The notes beneath the pieces were generated by a model. That model was not told the DNA's origin and ran no database searches. It saw only the letters and a program-made list of their open reading frames with translations. Positions 17,341-27,399 of a stretch of 32,185 nucleotides of DNA are shown piece by piece; positions within the stretch are counted from its first letter, which is position 1, and each line of letters starts with the position of its first letter. Position numbers and translations under genes: made by a program. Where the stretch lies: contig CACKBQ010000013.1 in assembly GCA_902598405.1 (NCBI GenBank), positions 1 through 32,185 of the forward strand, in the 5' to 3' direction. This DNA comes from an uncultured Pelagibacteraceae bacterium. Its GTDB lineage: Bacteria > Pseudomonadota > Alphaproteobacteria > Pelagibacterales > AG-422-B15.

Positions 17341-18785
17341 GCTGTAGCCGTGCCTCCAACAGTAAGATTTTCTATCAACATAGTAGGCTGACCTACTCCA
17401 ACCGGAACACTTTGACCGTCTTTACCGCACGTTCCAATACCTGTATCCATTTTTGAGTCGTTACCAACCATCTTAACTCTTTTTAACACATCAGGACCGT
17501 TACCAATAAGCGTTGCACCTTTTACAGGGTTTGTAACTTTACCATTTTCTATTTTATAAGCTTCAGTACAAGTGAATACAAACTTACCACTTGTTATGTC
17601 AACCTGGCCACCGCCGAAATCCACAGCATATAGACCATTCTTTACTGATTTTAGAATTTCTTCCGGATGGCGATTACCCGACAACATATATGTATTTGTC
17701 ATACGAGGCATGGGTAAGTGAGCATAACTTTCTCTTCTGCCATTCCCTGTAGGATTAACGCCCATCAGTTTTGAGTTTAATCTGTCCTGCATGTAACCAG
17801 TTAAAATTCCATTTTCAATTAATGTTGTACAATTAGTTGGTGTACCCTCATCATCAACGCTTAGAGATCCTCGACGAGAGTCAATTGTTCCGTCGTCAAC
17901 AACCGTCACCGACTCGTCTGCAATTTTTTCTCCCATAAGGTTAGAGAATGCAGAGGTTTTTTTCCTATTAAAATCACCCTCAAGTCCATGTCCAATTGCT
18001 TCATGTAGCAGTACACCCGGGTAACCTGGTCCAAGAACTACATCCATTTCACCTGCAGGTGTGTCAACGGAAGTAAGATTTATCTCGGCTTGATTGATTG
18101 CTTCATCTACCTGATTTTGCCAATGAGAGGAATTTAAGAAAGTTGAGTAATCTACTCTGCCACCTGAGCCTCTGCTGCCATTTTCCTGACGTCCATCCTT
18201 TTCGAGAACGATGGATACATAAAGTCTTACTAGAGGGCGAAGATCTTCAATCATAATTCCACCAGGTCTATAAATTCTCACGGCCTGCCATTCACCGTTT
18301 AGAGAAGCCGAAACTTGCTTAACATTTGGATTTTTTGATCTCGCGTACTCATCAATTTTTTTTAGAGTTTCTACTTTTTCAGAGAATTCAGTTTCATTAA
18401 TTGGATTGATCTCATTGTAAAGTTTACGATTGGTTTTTGAGAAATTAGCGTTGAAATTTGCATTATGGTCTTTTGTAATAAAATTTACTGTTTCACTAGC
18501 TTTTTTTAGTGCATTTTCATCAATATCAGATGAATGAGCGTATCCTGAACTTTCACCAGCTATAGCTCTTAATCCAAAACCCTTTGATGTATCAAATGAT
18601 GCACTTTTTAATCTTTGATCATCGTATACAAAGCTCTCACTTTCACAGAATTCCATGAATAGTTCTCCATCGTCTGCTTTGTGCAAAGCATCTGAAACAA
18701 TTTTATCAACTTTTGAGTTATCTAAATTGCTTCTAGTGAAAAAGAGGCTGTCATTGGACTGATTCTCTATTTTTTTGTTAATCAT
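17337..18785 (-). CDS. tldD: Metalloprotease TldD
   Basis: 482 residues. TldD works with TldE/PmbA as a heterodimeric zinc protease that processes unfolded peptides, including some microcins and the CcdA antitoxin in E. coli. Seen: zinc motif HEAIGHGLEGD (261-271) with His261 and His266, the likely third ligand Cys453 in GTCGKDGQSVPVGVG, GFGLRAIAG (69-77), GSGGRVDYS, LNSKLMGVNPTGNGRRESYAHLPMPRMTNTY (quoted in part) and YAVDFGGGQVDI. Full length. The partner gene is not in the window. It is divergent from ctaC across 163 bp, so it may share that regulatory region. Confidence 0.96.
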   Translation of the reverse strand: MINKKIENQSNDSLFFTRSNLDNSKVDKIVSDALHKADDGELFMEFCESESFVYDDQRLKSASFDTSKGFGLRAIAGESSGYAHSSDIDENALKKASETVNFITKDHNANFNANFSKTNRKLYNEINPINETEFSEKVETLKKIDEYARSKNPNVKQVSASLNGEWQAVRIYRPGGIMIEDLRPLVRLYVSIVLEKDGRQENGSRGSGGRVDYSTFLNSSHWQNQVDEAINQAEINLTSVDTPAGEMDVVLGPGYPGVLLHEAIGHGLEGDFNRKKTSAFSNLMGEKIADESVTVVDDGTIDSRRGSLSVDDEGTPTNCTTLIENGILTGYMQDRLNSKLMGVNPTGNGRRESYAHLPMPRMTNTYMLSGNRHPEEILKSVKNGLYAVDFGGGQVDITSGKFVFTCTEAYKIENGKVTNPVKGATLIGNGPDVLKRVKMVGNDSKMDTGIGTCGKDGQSVPVGVGQPTMLIENLTVGGTATA

Positions 18786-18855
18786 TTCGAATTATTCTGA
18801 ATAAAAGATACTATTATAAAATATATTAAAAAAACCCTAAAAACTAGCAAAAATT

Positions 18856-18870
18856 GCGTCAAACTGTCGC
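18856..18870. promoter_or_regulatory. Candidate RegA/PrrA/ActR-type redox regulator site upstream of ctaC
   Basis: GCGTC-AAACT-GTCGC fits the GCGNC-N5-GNCGC pattern I recall for RegA/PrrA/ActR response regulators of Alphaproteobacteria. It stands out as GC-rich in an otherwise very AT-rich gap, about 79 bp before the ctaC start. Those regulators control oxidase operons in relatives. No regulator gene is in the window, so the assignment rests on the motif and the position. Confidence 0.45.
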
Positions 18871-18905
18871 GAAATAATGAGTAGTTTAATGCAAATTAAG
18901 CAGTA

Positions 18906-18911
18906 TATATT
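18906..18911 (+). promoter_or_regulatory. Candidate -10 element (TATATT) of the cytochrome oxidase operon
   Basis: TATATT lies 37 nt before the ctaC ATG and 35 nt after the RegA/PrrA-like site. No good -35 hexamer is found 16-18 nt upstream, which would suit an activator-dependent promoter, but the region is AT-rich and this hexamer could occur by chance. Confidence 0.25.
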
Positions 18912-18948
18912 ACGTAATAGCTCATAACTTTAAATCAATAACTTCTTT

Positions 18949-19776
18949 ATGAAAAATATTATTAAGATATTATTTTTTCTTCTTATACCCTCTTTTTCTC
19001 TAGCAAATGAAGGCATTTCCGAAAATTGGCAGCTAAGCTTTCAACAGCCTGCAACTGATTTAATGTCTGACATTATATCATTTCATAGTTATATTTTAAT
19101 GCCTATCATTACAGGCATATCACTTTTAGTACTTGGTCTTTTGCTATATATCATGTTCAGATTTAATAGCAGCCGTAATCATGTTGCTTCCACGACAACA
19201 CATAACACAACAATTGAAATATTGTGGACTGTAATTCCAGTAATATTGTTAATTATTATTGCTATTCCATCTTTCAGATTACTTTACGTTTCTGAAACAA
19301 TACCAAAGGCAGACTTAACAATTAAGGCTATCGGTAATCAATGGTATTGGACTTACGAGTATCCCGATTTCGATGATATCTCTTTTGATGCTAACATGCT
19401 TGCTGATCATGAGCTATCAGATCCAAAGTTAAGATTATTAGAGACTGATACTCAAATTGTTGTACCAGTAGATAAAGTGGTCAAGCTTCAGTTAACTTCA
19501 GCAGATGTTCTGCACGCTTGGACAATTCCAGCATTTGGTGTCAAGATGGATGCTGTACCAGGAAGATTAAATGAAACATGGTTTAAGGCTAATAAAGAAG
19601 GAATTTATTATGGCCAATGTTCGGAGCTTTGTGGTCCAAAACATGCATTTATGCCAATTAATGTAAAAGTCGTCTCAAACAAAGAGTTTGAAGAGTGGAT
19701 CGAATTTGCTAAATCTGAGTATGCATCCCTAGAGATTAATTACAGTGACGATACATTTGAAATAGCTAAAAAATAA
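18949..19776 (+). CDS. ctaC: Cytochrome c oxidase subunit II
   Basis: 275 residues. It receives electrons from cytochrome c at the CuA centre and passes them to subunit I. Seen: an N-terminal signal peptide (MKNIIKILFFLLIPSFSLAN), two transmembrane helices (about 47-71 and 90-113), the aromatic electron-entry patch QWYWTYEYP (131-139), and a periplasmic cupredoxin domain with CuA ligands His189, Cys224, Glu226, Cys228, His232 and Met235 (QCSELCGPKHAFM). No fused cytochrome c domain, so this is aa3-type, not caa3. First gene of the oxidase operon. Confidence 0.98.
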   Translation: MKNIIKILFFLLIPSFSLANEGISENWQLSFQQPATDLMSDIISFHSYILMPIITGISLLVLGLLLYIMFRFNSSRNHVASTTTHNTTIEILWTVIPVILLIIIAIPSFRLLYVSETIPKADLTIKAIGNQWYWTYEYPDFDDISFDANMLADHELSDPKLRLLETDTQIVVPVDKVVKLQLTSADVLHAWTIPAFGVKMDAVPGRLNETWFKANKEGIYYGQCSELCGPKHAFMPINVKVVSNKEFEEWIEFAKSEYASLEINYSDDTFEIAKK

Positions 19777-19787
19777 AATATTTATTT

Positions 19788-19794
19788 AGAGGAG
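19788..19794 (+). promoter_or_regulatory. Strong Shine-Dalgarno AGAGGAG before ctaD
   Basis: AGAGGAG sits 10 nt before the ctaD ATG. Most genes here show no such site or rely on overlapping stops and starts, so this suggests high translation of the catalytic subunit. Confidence 0.6.
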
Positions 19795-19804
19795 AAACGT
19801 ATAA

Positions 19805-21415
<1,611 letters not shown>

Positions 21416-21423
21416 AAATTACA

Positions 21424-22353
21424 ATGGCAAATATTACCTCAGTTTCTAACAAACAGGAATTTGGGCTAGGTTCTATTGCGACAAAACTAGTTCTGTACAT
21501 CTCCTTGCTTAAACCAAGGGTCATGTCACTTTCTATATTTACAAGCTTTGTAGGAATGATAATCGCACCTGGAAGTTTAGGTTTTACTACAGGTTTGCTC
21601 GCAATTCTTGCTATCTCAATTGGTTCTGGCGCGTCAGGAGCACTAAACATGTGGTATGAAAAAGATACTGACAAATTAATGAATAGAACAAAAGATCGAG
21701 CTTTGCCAACAAACCAAATAAGCGCTAATGGGGCACTCATCTACGGCATAACACTCTCAATAATTGCCGTATCAATGCTTTACTTGGTTTCAAATTTAGC
21801 GGCTGCAGGATTACTTTTAATGACAATTTGTTTTTATATATTTGTTTACACAATATGGCTTAAAAAGAGGACACCTCAAAATATTGTGATAGGAGGTGCA
21901 GCGGGAGCTTTTCCTCCGATGATCGGTTGGGCAGTTGTGACAGGAGGAATCTCAACTGAGATTTGCCTTCTTTTCATGTTAATTTTTCTATGGACGCCTC
22001 CTCATTTCTGGGCTCTTGCACTTTATAAATCTGATGATTACAAAAAGGCTGGAATTCCAATGATGCCACTGATTGTTGGTGAGCGTAAAACGATAAATTT
22101 AATTATCGCATATTCGATTACCTTATTGCCACTTACTTTAATTATGAGTTCATACTATTCTTTATTCTTTGGAGTTTCGTCAACAGCTCTAAGTATTTTT
22201 TTCATTTATTTGGCATTTGATCTCAAAAGATCGTGGTTGAAAGATGGCTTGCTTGAGAGAAAAGCTCAAATGCTATTTTATTTTTCAATTATTTATCTGT
22301 TTAATATTTTCTCAATTCTATTAATCGATAATTTACTATGGAATATTTACTAA
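21424..22353 (+). CDS. ctaB: Protoheme IX farnesyltransferase (heme O synthase)
   Basis: 309-residue UbiA-superfamily membrane prenyltransferase that attaches a farnesyl group to heme b to make heme O, the precursor of the oxidase heme a. Seen: LLKPRVMSLSIFTSFVGM (28-45), the Asp-rich prenyl-diphosphate site NMWYEKDTDKLMNRTKDRALP, the second loop LFLWTPPHFWALALYKSDDYKKAGIPM (quoted in part), and about eight or nine hydrophobic helices. It follows ctaD by 8 nt, and its TAA overlaps the next ATG by one base (TAATG). Confidence 0.97.
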   Translation: MANITSVSNKQEFGLGSIATKLVLYISLLKPRVMSLSIFTSFVGMIIAPGSLGFTTGLLAILAISIGSGASGALNMWYEKDTDKLMNRTKDRALPTNQISANGALIYGITLSIIAVSMLYLVSNLAAAGLLLMTICFYIFVYTIWLKKRTPQNIVIGGAAGAFPPMIGWAVVTGGISTEICLLFMLIFLWTPPHFWALALYKSDDYKKAGIPMMPLIVGERKTINLIIAYSITLLPLTLIMSSYYSLFFGVSSTALSIFFIYLAFDLKRSWLKDGLLERKAQMLFYFSIIYLFNIFSILLIDNLLWNIY

Positions 22354-22457
22354 TGGATAAAAAAATAAAAAAAAGAAATATAATAACTGCCCTCGTACTA
22401 GTTTTCTTTGTGGCTTTATTTTTCTCTTACACTGTTTATAAGTTGGGAACTATTTAA
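22353..22457 (+). CDS. Small single-helix protein, CoxF-like, between ctaB and ctaG
   Basis: 34 codons from ATG 22353 to TAA 22457. The product has a lysine-rich start (MDKKIKKRN), one hydrophobic helix (ITALVLVFFVALFFSYTVYKL, about 11-31) and a two- or three-residue tail, so it should sit in the inner membrane with its N-terminus in the cytoplasm. It overlaps ctaB by one base and abuts the ctaG ATG, leaving no spare base. Many alphaproteobacteria encode a small RR/KK-rich one-helix protein (CoxF) at this spot; this one is shorter than the 45-60 residues I recall. Function unknown, presumably oxidase assembly or copper delivery with CtaG. Confidence 0.72.
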   Translation: MDKKIKKRNIITALVLVFFVALFFSYTVYKLGTI

Positions 22458-22994
22458 ATGAATTTTATCAGGTCAAACAACAGTATCACTGCGATTGGAC
22501 TAATAGGAATAGTTATCACCATGATCGCTTTAGCCTATGCCTCAGTTCCTCTATACAACTATTTTTGTAAAGTTACAGGATTTGGGGGCACTCCAAATGT
22601 GTATTCTTCTGAAAGCATTTATTCTATCGATAAAACTATCAATGTAAGATTAGACTCTAATGTTGGTTCTACACTCGATTGGGAATTCTATCCAGAGCAA
22701 AGAATTCATCAATTAAAGATAGGTGAAAATAAACTGATTAATTATGTGATAGAGAATAATACAAACCAAACTCTAAGCGGTACAGCTGTTTATAATGTAT
22801 CACCAACTGAGGCAGGCAAGTACTTTAACAAAATTGAATGCTTTTGTTTTCAAGAAACGGAGCTCATGGCTAACGAAACTAAAATTATGCCAGTTTCATT
22901 TTTTATAGATCCTGAAATTGAAAATGATAAATACATTTCTGATTTATCAGAAGTTACTTTGTCCTATACCTTTTATGAAAACAGTGATACATAA
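22458..22994 (+). CDS. ctaG: Cytochrome c oxidase assembly protein CtaG (Cox11)
   Basis: 178 residues. Copper chaperone needed to insert CuB into subunit I. Seen: one N-terminal membrane helix (about 11-32), the motif VPLYNYFCKVTGFGG (31-45), and a periplasmic immunoglobulin-like domain with the copper-binding pair CFCF in IECFCFQETEL, followed by MPVSFFIDPEI. These are the defining residues of Cox11. It directly abuts the preceding 34-residue gene. Confidence 0.97.
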   Translation: MNFIRSNNSITAIGLIGIVITMIALAYASVPLYNYFCKVTGFGGTPNVYSSESIYSIDKTINVRLDSNVGSTLDWEFYPEQRIHQLKIGENKLINYVIENNTNQTLSGTAVYNVSPTEAGKYFNKIECFCFQETELMANETKIMPVSFFIDPEIENDKYISDLSEVTLSYTFYENSDT

Positions 22995-23000
22995 TTAGAT

Positions 23001-23801
23001 ATGAGTTCAGAAAATACAAAAAGAACACATGAATACCATTTAGTTGATCCAAGTCCTTGGCCTCTTCTTGCATCGATTGGAGCTTTAATCGCATGCGTTG
23101 GTGCGGTTGTTTATTTTAGGACCGATGACATGTGGACAATGATAATTGGTTTAGCAATTGTTATCTATGTCTCATACATGTGGTTTAGAGATGTGATTAT
23201 AGAGGGCGAACATCAAGGTCATCACACCCCAGTTGTTCAAATTGGCCTTAGATACGGCATGACTTTATTTATTGCGTCAGAAGTTATGTTCTTTGTTGCT
23301 TGGTTTTGGGCATACTTCAACGCAAGTTTATTCCCTACAGAACAAATAGGAGCTATTTGGCCTCCACCAGATATTCATCTAATGGATCCATGGCATATAC
23401 CTCTAATCAACACGTTAATCTTACTTTTATCAGGAACAACAGTTACCTGGGCTCATCATGCATTGCTAGAAGGCAATAGAAAAGAGCTAATACAGGGACT
23501 ATGGTGCACAGTAGGACTTGGTGTCGTATTCACTGGTTTTCAGGTTTATGAATACATGCATGCTGATTTTTCATTTTCTGGGCACATCTATGGTGCAACT
23601 TTTTATATGGCGACTGGCTTTCATGGCTTTCATGTTCTAATTGGAACAATATTCTTAATTGTTTGCCTTGGAAGATCGATTGCTGGCCATTTTAAATCTG
23701 ACCATCATTTTGGTTTCGAGGCTGCTGCTTGGTATTGGCATTTTGTTGATGTAGTTTGGTTATTTTTATTTGCAGCAATTTATGTTTGGGGCTCATATTA
23801 A
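23001..23801 (+). CDS. ctaE: Cytochrome c oxidase subunit III
   Basis: 266 residues with seven predicted membrane helices. Stabilises subunit I and supports proton uptake into the D channel. Seen: HEYHLVDPSPWPLLAS (10-25), EGEHQGHHTPVVQIGLRYGM (quoted as the loop after helix II), IASEVMFFVAWFWAYF with the conserved Glu, WAHHALLEG, GFHGFHVLIGTIFL, and the C-terminal AAAWYWHFVDVVWLFLFA. All are standard for CoxC/CtaE. It begins 6 nt after ctaG. Confidence 0.98.
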   Translation: MSSENTKRTHEYHLVDPSPWPLLASIGALIACVGAVVYFRTDDMWTMIIGLAIVIYVSYMWFRDVIIEGEHQGHHTPVVQIGLRYGMTLFIASEVMFFVAWFWAYFNASLFPTEQIGAIWPPPDIHLMDPWHIPLINTLILLLSGTTVTWAHHALLEGNRKELIQGLWCTVGLGVVFTGFQVYEYMHADFSFSGHIYGATFYMATGFHGFHVLIGTIFLIVCLGRSIAGHFKSDHHFGFEAAAWYWHFVDVVWLFLFAAIYVWGSY

Positions 23802-23813
23802 TAAATACTTTAA

Positions 23814-24509
23814 TTGATTAAAAATCTTCTTTTCCACTTAATATTCATTTCAACAATTGTCCTGCTTCTTTTGCTTTGTTTTTGGCAAACACAAAGGCTC
23901 GAATGGAAAAATAATTTAATAGAGTCAATTAATTCTAATTATAATTCTGTGATAGATGAATTTCCGTCAAACGACGAGAACTCTCAATATGAATTCATGA
24001 ATACTTCGGTAAAAGGACAACTATTAACTGGTAAAAAAATGTTTTTTTATAAATTTAATCTTAAAGGAGAGTCTGGTTACGAAATTGTCTTGCCAATGGA
24101 AATGATTAGCAAAAAATTTATTTATGTAATACTTGGCTGGATACCGTTTGACTCAAAAGATAATTTTGAATTAGATGAAGTTTTCAAAAATAGTGAGATA
24201 GAAATCAGAGGAGCTTTAATCTATTCGAAGGATCGAAAGCCACTTATTCCAGAAAATGATACAATTGCAAATACCTGGTATTTGCTCAATACAAGTGAAA
24301 TGGATAAATATCATAAATTAAATTCTAGTAAGTATATGATTAAATTAATAGACCAAAGCTATTCTGATAATGTTCTGATTGAATTTGAGCCATCTAATAT
24401 AACAAATAATCATCTCCAGTATGCTGTCACCTGGTTTTTGTTGTCTTTTGTAATTATGATAATGTATATCTACTATATTAGACAAAAGGTGCAAAAAAAT
24501 GAGGTATAG
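23814..24509 (+). CDS. SURF1-family oxidase assembly protein
   Basis: 231 residues. SURF1 proteins help insert heme a into subunit I. Seen: a first membrane helix (about 9-24) followed by FWQTQRLEWKNNLI, the hallmark of the family; a periplasmic domain with GYEIVLPME and ILGWIPFD; then the second membrane helix after NNHLQYAVTWFLLSF, matching the family's HxxYAxxWF. Start is a TTG at 23814. The next in-frame Met lies after the first helix, so TTG is the only sensible start. It overlaps thrC by 11 nt. Confidence 0.92.
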   Translation: MIKNLLFHLIFISTIVLLLLLCFWQTQRLEWKNNLIESINSNYNSVIDEFPSNDENSQYEFMNTSVKGQLLTGKKMFFYKFNLKGESGYEIVLPMEMISKKFIYVILGWIPFDSKDNFELDEVFKNSEIEIRGALIYSKDRKPLIPENDTIANTWYLLNTSEMDKYHKLNSSKYMIKLIDQSYSDNVLIEFEPSNITNNHLQYAVTWFLLSFVIMIMYIYYIRQKVQKNEV

Positions 24510-25884
24510 AAGCACAAGGGGCAGCGATTACTTTGGGTTTAGAGAAGTTTTATTTGCTGGTTTAGCAAATGATGGAGGCCTATTTATTCCAGAAAATTGG
24601 CCAAATATAAATCATAAAGATATTAATCGAAATGTAAGTTATGAGGACTTAACAGAAATTATTTTGTCTCCATTTATTGGTGACGAAATAGAGTCCGATC
24701 AATTAAAGAGGATTATTAAAGAAGCGTATTCAAATAACTTTACAGAAAGTGGCTGTGTATCATTCAAGGAGCTTAATACAAACGAAATAATCGTGGAGCT
24801 ATTCAATGGCCCAACTTTAGCCTTCAAAGACTTCGCAATGCAATTACTTATCCCTCTTTTTGATCATTTTTTAGAAAAAGAGAAGAAAAGAATAAATCTT
24901 ATAGTAGCAACATCAGGTGATACAGGATCAGCTGCTATAAATGCTGTAAAAAAAAGCAAAAATATAAATATTTTCTGTTTATTTCCTAAGGGTAGAATTT
25001 CAGAATTTCAGAGAAGACAGATGTCTACTGTTAATCAAGAAAATATTTTTCTTTGTGAAGTAGAAGGAACTTTTGATGACTGTCAAAAAATTGTTAAAGA
25101 TATTTTGAAAGATACAGATTATAGTATGCATAATAATATATCAGCAGTAAATTCAATTAATTGGGCAAGAATTATCATTCAATCAGTATATTACTTTTAT
25201 ACATTCATTAATTTTACAGAAAGAGCATCCAATAAAGTTAATTTCTCTGTTCCTACTGGTAACTTCGGAGATATTTATGCTGGTTATGTTTCATATAAAA
25301 TGGGATTACCTATCAATAAATTAATAGTGGCTACTAACGAAAACGACATTTTAAATAGATTTATGAAGTCAGGAGTATATGAGTCTAAAACAGTCATAAA
25401 AACATCAAGTCCAAGTATGGATATTCAGGTAGCAAGCAATTTTGAAAGATTACTTTTTGATATACTTAATCAATCAAATACTGAAACAAAAGCATCAATG
25501 GAAAATTTTGAAGAAAGTAGAAAAATATCAATATCTGAGGAAAATTTAGAAAAAGTTCGAGAGGTATTTAGCTCGAATAGTTCTTCGATGGATATCGTTC
25601 AAAACACAATCAAATCTGTGAAAGATAATTTTTCATATGTTATTGACCCCCACACTGCAACAGGACTGGATGCATCGAGATTTGAAAAAGATATGAATAG
25701 GCTTAATTTTGTTTTGGCTACAGCTCACCCTGTAAAATTTTCTGAGGTTGTTGAAAAATCAATAGGTGAAGGTTTAGATTTAATGAGTAAATACAATTAC
25801 TTATTTGATGCTGAAGAAAAAATGTATAAAATGAAAAATAACACAATTCGAATTAAAGAATTCATTAAGGAGCAGATACGATAG
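24499..25884 (+). CDS. thrC: Threonine synthase
   Basis: 461-residue PLP enzyme that converts O-phosphohomoserine to threonine. Seen: the N-terminal STRGSDYFGFREVLFAGLANDGGLF (quoted in part) typical of the long class, the PLP lysine Lys110 in NGPTLAFKDFAMQ, the phosphate-binding VATSGDTGSAAINA, VPTGNFGDIYAGY, and DPHTATG near the C-terminus. Its start lies inside the end of the SURF1 gene, so it is probably translated from the oxidase mRNA. The preceding pathway enzyme ThrB is about 1.5 kb downstream on the other strand. Confidence 0.97.
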   Translation: MRYRSTRGSDYFGFREVLFAGLANDGGLFIPENWPNINHKDINRNVSYEDLTEIILSPFIGDEIESDQLKRIIKEAYSNNFTESGCVSFKELNTNEIIVELFNGPTLAFKDFAMQLLIPLFDHFLEKEKKRINLIVATSGDTGSAAINAVKKSKNINIFCLFPKGRISEFQRRQMSTVNQENIFLCEVEGTFDDCQKIVKDILKDTDYSMHNNISAVNSINWARIIIQSVYYFYTFINFTERASNKVNFSVPTGNFGDIYAGYVSYKMGLPINKLIVATNENDILNRFMKSGVYESKTVIKTSSPSMDIQVASNFERLLFDILNQSNTETKASMENFEESRKISISEENLEKVREVFSSNSSSMDIVQNTIKSVKDNFSYVIDPHTATGLDASRFEKDMNRLNFVLATAHPVKFSEVVEKSIGEGLDLMSKYNYLFDAEEKMYKMKNNTIRIKEFIKEQIR

Positions 25885-26459
25885 TGTCATTTTTAACAAC
25901 TTATTATCCCAAAAAGATAACATTTGAGAGGAGAGGTGAAAATATCATCCTAAGACCTCCTGATTATAAAGATTGGAAATCATGGTCTTCATTAAAAGAA
26001 AAAAACAAAAAATATTTAAAACCGTGGGAACCTACATGGTCACCAAATGAACTTGAAAGAAGTTCATTTGTAAAAAGAGTAAGATATTTTGAAAAACTCG
26101 CATTAGATGATAATGCATATTCCTTTCTGATATTTGAAAAAAACAATAATAATCTGATTGGCGAAATTAATATAAATAATGTTCAAAGAGGCGTAGTTCA
26201 ATCTTGCTCAATTGGGTATTGGATTTGTGAAACTAAGATGGGTAAGGGTTTAATGAGTGAGTCAATAAGGCTTATCAAAGAATTTATTTTTGATGAATTG
26301 AATTTACATAGAGTAGAGGCAGCGTGCCTACCAAGGAATGAGCGTTCTTTAAAGACACTTGAAAAAAATAATTTTTGCATTGAAGGATTGGTAAGACAGT
26401 ATTTGAAAATCAATGGCAAGTGGGAGGACCACTTGCTTTTATCTTGTATTAAGGAATAA
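25884..26459 (+). CDS. RimJ/RimL-type GNAT acetyltransferase
   Basis: 191 residues. Seen: NIILRPPDYKDWKSWSSLKEK (start of a GNAT fold), CSIGYWICETKMGKGLMSESIRL with the acetyl-CoA loop ETKMGKGLM, HRVEAACLPRNERSLKTLEKNNF (strand 5 and helix 4 of the RimJ/RimL subgroup, quoted in part) and GKWEDHLLLS at the end. RimJ/RimL relatives acetylate N-termini of ribosomal proteins; the real target is unknown. It starts with GTG overlapping the thrC TAG by one base (TAGTG), so it is translationally coupled. Confidence 0.9.
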   Translation: MSFLTTYYPKKITFERRGENIILRPPDYKDWKSWSSLKEKNKKYLKPWEPTWSPNELERSSFVKRVRYFEKLALDDNAYSFLIFEKNNNNLIGEININNVQRGVVQSCSIGYWICETKMGKGLMSESIRLIKEFIFDELNLHRVEAACLPRNERSLKTLEKNNFCIEGLVRQYLKINGKWEDHLLLSCIKE

Positions 26460-26477
26460 ATTTAGTATGGTCGTCAA

Positions 26478-26963
26478 ATGTTAGATTTAATTGGAAATGA
26501 ATTACCAAATGAAACTTTAGTTTTTATGGATAAGGACAAAGGTCCACAACCGTTAAAGATTTTGGACTTCTGCAAAGGGAAAAAAATAGTAATCTTTGGT
26601 GTACCAGGTGCATTCACACCAACATGTGCTCGAAATCATTTACCTGGCTTCATAGAGAATGCTGACAAAATTAAAGAAAAAGCTGTTGATGAAATTATAT
26701 GTTTTGCAACTAACGACATATTTACAATGTCAGCATGGGAGGAAATGTCTGGATCAAATGGAAAAATAAAATTTTTATCAGATAGTAAGGCTGAGTTTGC
26801 AAAATCATTAGGTACAGACTACCCCGATACATTTGGAACATCGATCAAGACAAAAAGATGCTCACTGCTTGTTAATGATGGAATTATTGAAAAATTTTTT
26901 GTCGAAGTTGATGGTGGTAAAGTTGATGTAAGTGGAGCAAATAAGATGTTGAATTTACTATAA
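26478..26963 (+). CDS. Peroxiredoxin, Prx5/AhpE-like atypical group
   Basis: 161-residue thiol peroxidase that reduces H2O2 and alkyl hydroperoxides. Seen: the catalytic motif GVPGAFTPTCARNHLPGF with peroxidatic Cys50, NDIFTMSAWEEM, FLSDSKAEFAKSLG, and KRCSLLVNDGIIEKFFVE with the conserved Arg. The PGAFTPTCS/A motif is specific to the Prx5 (AHP1/PMP20) group. Other cysteines (Cys32, and the one in ICFATND) do not establish a resolving partner, so glutathione or glutaredoxin may reduce it. It is at the 3' end of the oxidase transcription unit and ends one base from rnhA. Confidence 0.95.
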   Translation: MLDLIGNELPNETLVFMDKDKGPQPLKILDFCKGKKIVIFGVPGAFTPTCARNHLPGFIENADKIKEKAVDEIICFATNDIFTMSAWEEMSGSNGKIKFLSDSKAEFAKSLGTDYPDTFGTSIKTKRCSLLVNDGIIEKFFVEVDGGKVDVSGANKMLNLL

Positions 26964-26964
26964 C

Positions 26965-27399
26965 TTATCTTTTTATCTGGGCGACGGCTAGTTTATCAGC
27001 AATTTCATTTCCGTAATCACCTGAATGACCTTTTACCCACTCCCATTTAATAGAATGTTTATCGGTCAGATTGTCTAATTCAACCCAAAGATCTTTATTT
27101 TTTACATCTTTTTTTTGCGCGGTCTTCCAATCATTGGTTTTCCACTTTTTTATCCATTCCTGAATACCTTGCATAACATACTTTGAGTCCGTGAAAATTA
27201 TTATTTCTCTTTTTTCACTAAGATAATCTAGAGCATAAATGACTGCTTTTAATTCCATTCTGTTGTTTGTGGTGTTGTTTTCAGATCCACTTAATTCAAT
27301 TTTTTTATCATCAATTTCAATGTAAGCTCCCCAACCTCCATTACCCGGATTTCCTGAGCAAGCTCCATCGGTGTACATAACAACCTTTTTAGAGGCCAT
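26965..27399 (-). CDS. rnhA: Ribonuclease HI
   Basis: 144 residues. Degrades the RNA strand of RNA:DNA hybrids. Seen: YTDGACSGNPGNGGWGA with Asp11, NNRMELKAVI with Glu49, FTDSKYVMQGI with Asp71, WVKGHSGDYGNEIADKLA with His125 and Asp135, the complete DEDD active site plus His. It overlaps thrB by 11 nt, a pairing common in Alphaproteobacteria. Confidence 0.98.
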   Translation of the reverse strand: MASKKVVMYTDGACSGNPGNGGWGAYIEIDDKKIELSGSENNTTNNRMELKAVIYALDYLSEKREIIIFTDSKYVMQGIQEWIKKWKTNDWKTAQKKDVKNKDLWVELDNLTDKHSIKWEWVKGHSGDYGNEIADKLAVAQIKR

